From assembly GCA_900765095.1 (NCBI GenBank), contig CAAFRB010000004.1, forward strand, positions 1-26,734: a DNA stretch of 26,734 nucleotides. The letters run 5' to 3'. Positions 23,431 to 26,734 of this stretch are shown one piece after another (within the stretch, counting starts at the first letter, position 1; each line of letters begins with the position of its first letter). The notes beneath the pieces are model-generated. The model was not told the DNA's origin, searched no databases, and saw only the letters and a list, made by a program, of their open reading frames with translations. The stretch is from Clostridia bacterium. Lineage in GTDB: Bacteria; Bacillota; Clostridia; TANB77; UBA1234. A program made the position numbers and the translations under genes.

Positions 23431-26400
23431 GCTCTCGCAATATCTCATTAGTATTGTTGCTAGTTGTGCTCTTGTTGCGTTTCCTTTTGGTGCTAATTTG
23501 CCATCGCCAATACCGTTTACTAAGCCTGCTCCGCAAGCCCATTGCATTGAAGATACTGCGTATTCTGATAATTCTGATATGTCGTTATAACTTAAGATAT
23601 TTGTATCTTCACCTACTGATGTATCATATTTTTTGTAATTTGAATAACGATACATTATTGCTGCTAATTGCTCTCTTGTTATTACGTCATTTGGTCCAAA
23701 TTTTCCTTCGCCGTAACCATTTACAATTCCATTTTTCTCTGCCCAAGCTACTGCTTTTGCATAATACTCTGTATTTGCTACATCTGTAAATGTGCTCATT
23801 GAAACTTTTGGCGAACCTTCTAAACGATATAGTATTGTTACTATCATTCCTCTTGTTGTATTTGCATTTGGAGTAAATTCATCGTTTCCTGTTCCGTTCA
23901 TTAAGCCTTTATTTGCTACATACTCTACTGCTTCATAATACCAATCGTTTTTCTTAACATCTTTGAATGTTTCTTTTTCTTCTGGTTTTTGCTCTGGCAT
24001 TTCTACTTTCTTAAATGTTGCTTCTATTGTGTGTTTTGCTTTTACATTTTTAAATGTATATTTTGCCACTGCTCCTACGCTCTTTCCGTCTACTAATACA
24101 TCTGCTATTTCATAGCCTTTTTCTGCTTTTATCTTAAATGTTTGGTCTTCACCTTTTTCTACTTTTACTACTCCATTTGGCGTTATGCTTCCGTTTTTAC
24201 CTTCTGTTACTGTTATCTTATATTTTGTTGTAGTTGTGCTTCCGCCACCGCCACCTGTGTATTTTCTCTTATATGTTACTTCTACTGTCATATCTTCTGT
24301 TACTGTTATTTCTATTTTGTTATTTTTTACTTCGCTTGTTTTTTCTACTTCATTTACCATTACTTTGCTTACTACATAGCCTGAGTTTGGTGTAAATGTT
24401 ATTTCTTCTTTAGTTCCTTCAATAACACCTATTTTACTTGGTGTAATTGTTCCATTTACACCATTAACTGATGTTATTACATTAAACTTATCTTTAACAT
24501 TAACTTTAATATCAATATCAGTTATTGTTTTGTAGTTTGTAGTATCAACTGGAGTATATGTTGCCTTATATGTATTTGTTCCAGCTGTTAATACAACTGT
24601 TGTATCATTCCAAGTAAATCCACTAGGTAAAGTTACATCATTTAATGTTTCTCCTTTTACACCAGTAAGTCCAGTTGGTACTGTATAGTCTGGTGTTGCT
24701 TGAGTGATTGACCAATTTAAAACTAAATCTGTAGTTGTAGCACCTTTCCACTCATAATTAGATATATCTTTAATTTTTGCAGTAATAGTATTATTTGATA
24801 CATTTTTTGCTGTAGTAATACCTGATATTTCTATTTTATCATTTACATTATTTAATGTAGGAGTTATATCTGTACCTGTATATTCAAAAGTATCTTTAAC
24901 TAGAGTTACTTTATCAAGCCCAGCTTTTTTAATGCTAAATTCTACGCTATATGTTCCTACATAACTTGTGTTAGCTTCTGGCACCTTATATGTTACCTTA
25001 TAAGTTCCAACATTTGTTGGTGCTGTACCAGCATTATATGTTGTAGAACCTGTTCCTTCGTACTTAACTTCTAAATCACTTACATTTATTGTTCCTGCAT
25101 TAACACTAATTGTTCCTGTTGGCATTTTAGGTGTTCCATCATAAGTAAATTCTTCATTATCGTTAAGTCCTGTAATATTTACATCAGTTTTATTTATAAC
25201 ATGAATTGTAAAGTCTTTTGATGTTTCTTTCCATTCAGGTGTATTATCTCCACCAAGATCTACTTTTGCTGCTGTAACAGTCATTACAACATCACCTGCA
25301 GTTGCTCCTGCTACATATTCTTCATTTGTTGCATTATATGTAAGTGCTGTTCCTGATTTAATAGCAAAATCAATGTTTCCTACATTTCCAGTTACTGATT
25401 GTTCTAAATAACCTTTTGTTATAGAACAATTAACTCTTACATATTGATCTGCAATTACTAAAGGTTGCTCTGCACTTGTTACTTCAAGTGTTCCATCTAC
25501 ATGTGTTCCCATTGTATAGTTAGAAGTAATATCTTCACCATTTCTCACTACTTTAACATTGCTTACAGTATTATTTGAAGTACCTACAAATTTTTGGCTA
25601 CCAGTAATTGTAGCTTCTAATGTATCGCCAGTTACTAATACACCATCAGTATATGTATAAGTATTTTTTGTTAAGTCTGTACCATCATATGATTTAGTAG
25701 CTAAATCAGCTGTTACAACTATTGGTGTTGTAATTGGGTTTACTGTTAATTTACCTGCCGCTCTTACAATATTAGAATAACAACTAGTTACATCATCTCC
25801 ATCAGCATTTGTTATTGTAATTTCTCCTATTGTATTATTTTCAAGTGCATTGTCTTTAACATCTTTTACTTTACCAATAATTACTGCAGTAACTTTATCA
25901 CCATTAGGTAATTTATTATCAGCTACTGCACTAGCATTATTTGCCCATAACACATCATAAGCATCTTTTGCATGTTCTGTTCCATCATAAGTAAATGTTT
26001 CGTCATAGCTTTTAACTTTTACTTCTGTAGTAATTGGTGTGATTGAAAAATCAACACTAGCTTCACTTGCTGTATAGTTTGAATTCTTAATTTTTAATGT
26101 TGCTTTATATTCACCTACTAATTTAGGTAATACTGTTCCTAAATCTGTATAAGTACTGTCTTCTTTTTTCTTTGAATAAACAATTTCATAATCAGCATCT
26201 GCTAAGCCTTCAACCCCTTTTGCAGTTGGAGTTTGAGCTGTACCATATTCCCATGTGCTAGGAACGCCATCAATTCCTAGTCCTGTAAGTGCTTTTGCAC
26301 TAACATTTAATGTAACTGTTGCTGTATATGTTTCATCGTTTGCATCTGTTACAGTAATTGTTGCTGTATATTCTCCAGCATCAAGACCAGATTTTGCTTT

Positions 26401-26734
26401 TACTTTAAAATCGGTATTTGTTGCACCAACATCAACTGTTGGTTGTGTAGAGCCAATAATTTCAAATTTATCTGTATCAGATACTGTTACGCTTTTTACT
26501 TGTAAAGCATTTTCGCTAATATTTTTAATCGATATATCCTTAGGACTAGGTGTTTCATTATAAGTTTCATTTATTTCTACATTAGTTATTTCAAAACCAT
26601 TAACTTTTTTTATAATAATATAAGGATCATTTCCTCCAGTTGCACAGAAATTTCTAACTAAAGTATTTCTATCTGCTTCTTCTAAAACTGGAGCTCCTGT
26701 TGTATAAGGTAGTTTTTGAAAGTATGCCTTAGAA
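23422..26734 (-). CDS. S-layer-homology (SLH) domain surface protein, 5' end outside window
   Basis: The frame stays open to the right edge, so at least 1103 codons are present and the signal peptide is outside. An internal GTG at 25953 is not a true start, because similar repeats continue upstream. From the N-side: about six Ig/MBG-like repeats of 80-100 residues sharing Y-DGT motifs (TFTYDGTEH, KSYDGTD, EFTYDGTPK); two InlB-type beta repeats (VNGTITPSKIG and KNGSITPNGVV) split by a Gly-rich linker TGGGGGSTTTT; and three SLH domains in the last 180 residues, with NTTRGM, ITREQ and NATRAQ. SLH domains hold proteins on cell-wall polymers, so this is a wall-bound adhesin or S-layer-like protein; the ligand is unknown. 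Its final codons lie in a REP. Confidence 0.92.
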   Translation of the reverse strand, partial: SKAYFQKLPYTTGAPVLEEADRNTLVRNFCATGGNDPYIIIKKVNGFEITNVEINETYNETPSPKDISIKNISENALQVKSVTVSDTDKFEIIGSTQPTVDVGATNTDFKVKAKSGLDAGEYTATITVTDANDETYTATVTLNVSAKALTGLGIDGVPSTWEYGTAQTPTAKGVEGLADADYEIVYSKKKEDSTYTDLGTVLPKLVGEYKATLKIKNSNYTASEASVDFSITPITTEVKVKSYDETFTYDGTEHAKDAYDVLWANNASAVADNKLPNGDKVTAVIIGKVKDVKDNALENNTIGEITITNADGDDVTSCYSNIVRAAGKLTVNPITTPIVVTADLATKSYDGTDLTKNTYTYTDGVLVTGDTLEATITGSQKFVGTSNNTVSNVKVVRNGEDITSNYTMGTHVDGTLEVTSAEQPLVIADQYVRVNCSITKGYLEQSVTGNVGNIDFAIKSGTALTYNATNEEYVAGATAGDVVMTVTAAKVDLGGDNTPEWKETSKDFTIHVINKTDVNITGLNDNEEFTYDGTPKMPTGTISVNAGTINVSDLEVKYEGTGSTTYNAGTAPTNVGTYKVTYKVPEANTSYVGTYSVEFSIKKAGLDKVTLVKDTFEYTGTDITPTLNNVNDKIEISGITTAKNVSNNTITAKIKDISNYEWKGATTTDLVLNWSITQATPDYTVPTGLTGVKGETLNDVTLPSGFTWNDTTVVLTAGTNTYKATYTPVDTTNYKTITDIDIKVNVKDKFNVITSVNGVNGTITPSKIGVIEGTKEEITFTPNSGYVVSKVMVNEVEKTSEVKNNKIEITVTEDMTVEVTYKRKYTGGGGGSTTTTKYKITVTEGKNGSITPNGVVKVEKGEDQTFKIKAEKGYEIADVLVDGKSVGAVAKYTFKNVKAKHTIEATFKKVEMPEQKPEEKETFKDVKKNDWYYEAVEYVANKGLMNGTGNDEFTPNANTTRGMIVTILYRLEGSPKVSMSTFTDVANTEYYAKAVAWAEKNGIVNGYGEGKFGPNDVITREQLAAIMYRYSNYKKYDTSVGEDTNILSYNDISELSEYAVSSMQWACGAGLVNGIGDGKLAPKGNATRAQLATILMRYCESNK

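Noticed and set aside
24142..24384. Plus-strand Cys/Phe/Tyr-rich frames inside the SLH gene
   Set aside because: They are antisense shadows of the Thr/Val-rich repeat region, with biased composition and no ribosome sites.

Overview
The window reads as chromosomal DNA of a low-GC, anaerobic Firmicute, most likely a clostridial lineage. The signs are strongly AT-rich sequence, strong AGGAGG-type ribosome binding sites, an HrcA/CIRCE-controlled hrcA-grpE-dnaK-dnaJ operon, RemA, a PerR-rubrerythrin-desulfoferrodoxin cluster (typical of oxygen defence in anaerobes) and a large SLH-domain surface protein. The species cannot be fixed from the sequence. Almost every gene lies on the minus strand, so transcription runs from high to low coordinates. 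The one exception is a small anchored or secreted protein on the plus strand at 16451-17101.

Positions 1-11.9 kb are a dense housekeeping block. In transcription order it holds an HD-domain protein, then hrcA, grpE, dnaK, dnaJ, rsmE, a four-helix membrane protein, yicC, remA, rpoZ and secA. The heat-shock promoter carries two CIRCE-like operators, one over the -35 and one between the -10 and hrcA. Two genes often found in these neighbourhoods are absent: gmk (between remA and rpoZ) and prmA (between dnaJ and rsmE). A near-perfect 89-bp palindrome separates rpoZ from secA, and a shorter inverted repeat separates dnaK from dnaJ.

Positions 11.9-15.5 kb hold a cytidylate-kinase-like P-loop protein, a CaCA-type Na+/Ca2+ exchanger and uvrB. 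Positions 15.5-18.1 kb are eroded. They contain a decayed XRE-regulator/desulfoferrodoxin fusion gene with two internal deletions, the plus-strand gene, a six-helix membrane protein, and a truncated, frameshifted second copy of that membrane protein.

Positions 18.1-23.4 kb are an accessory region. It carries a zinc-finger (zf-HC2) membrane protein with no sigma factor beside it, the perR-rbr-dfx operon with its own promoter and Fur-type palindrome, a secreted protein preceded by a frame-broken small membrane ORF, and an intact Y1/HUH transposase of the REP-associated (RAYT) type. Eight cores of one palindromic 26-bp repeat family occur between 17.9 and 23.45 kb and nowhere else that I found in the window. 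Those left of the transposase gene have one orientation and those right of it have the other, which is the layout of a RAYT with its REP/REPIN elements. Individual copies abut gene ends. One supplies the last two codons and stop of the SLH protein, one fills the gap after dfx, and one truncates the membrane-protein duplicate. This family is the most interesting system here.

Positions 23.4 kb to the right edge hold the 3' part (at least 1103 codons) of a surface protein with Ig/MBG-like repeats, two InlB-like beta repeats and three C-terminal SLH domains. Its 5' end lies outside the window. I saw no tRNA, rRNA, CRISPR array, riboswitch or replication origin.
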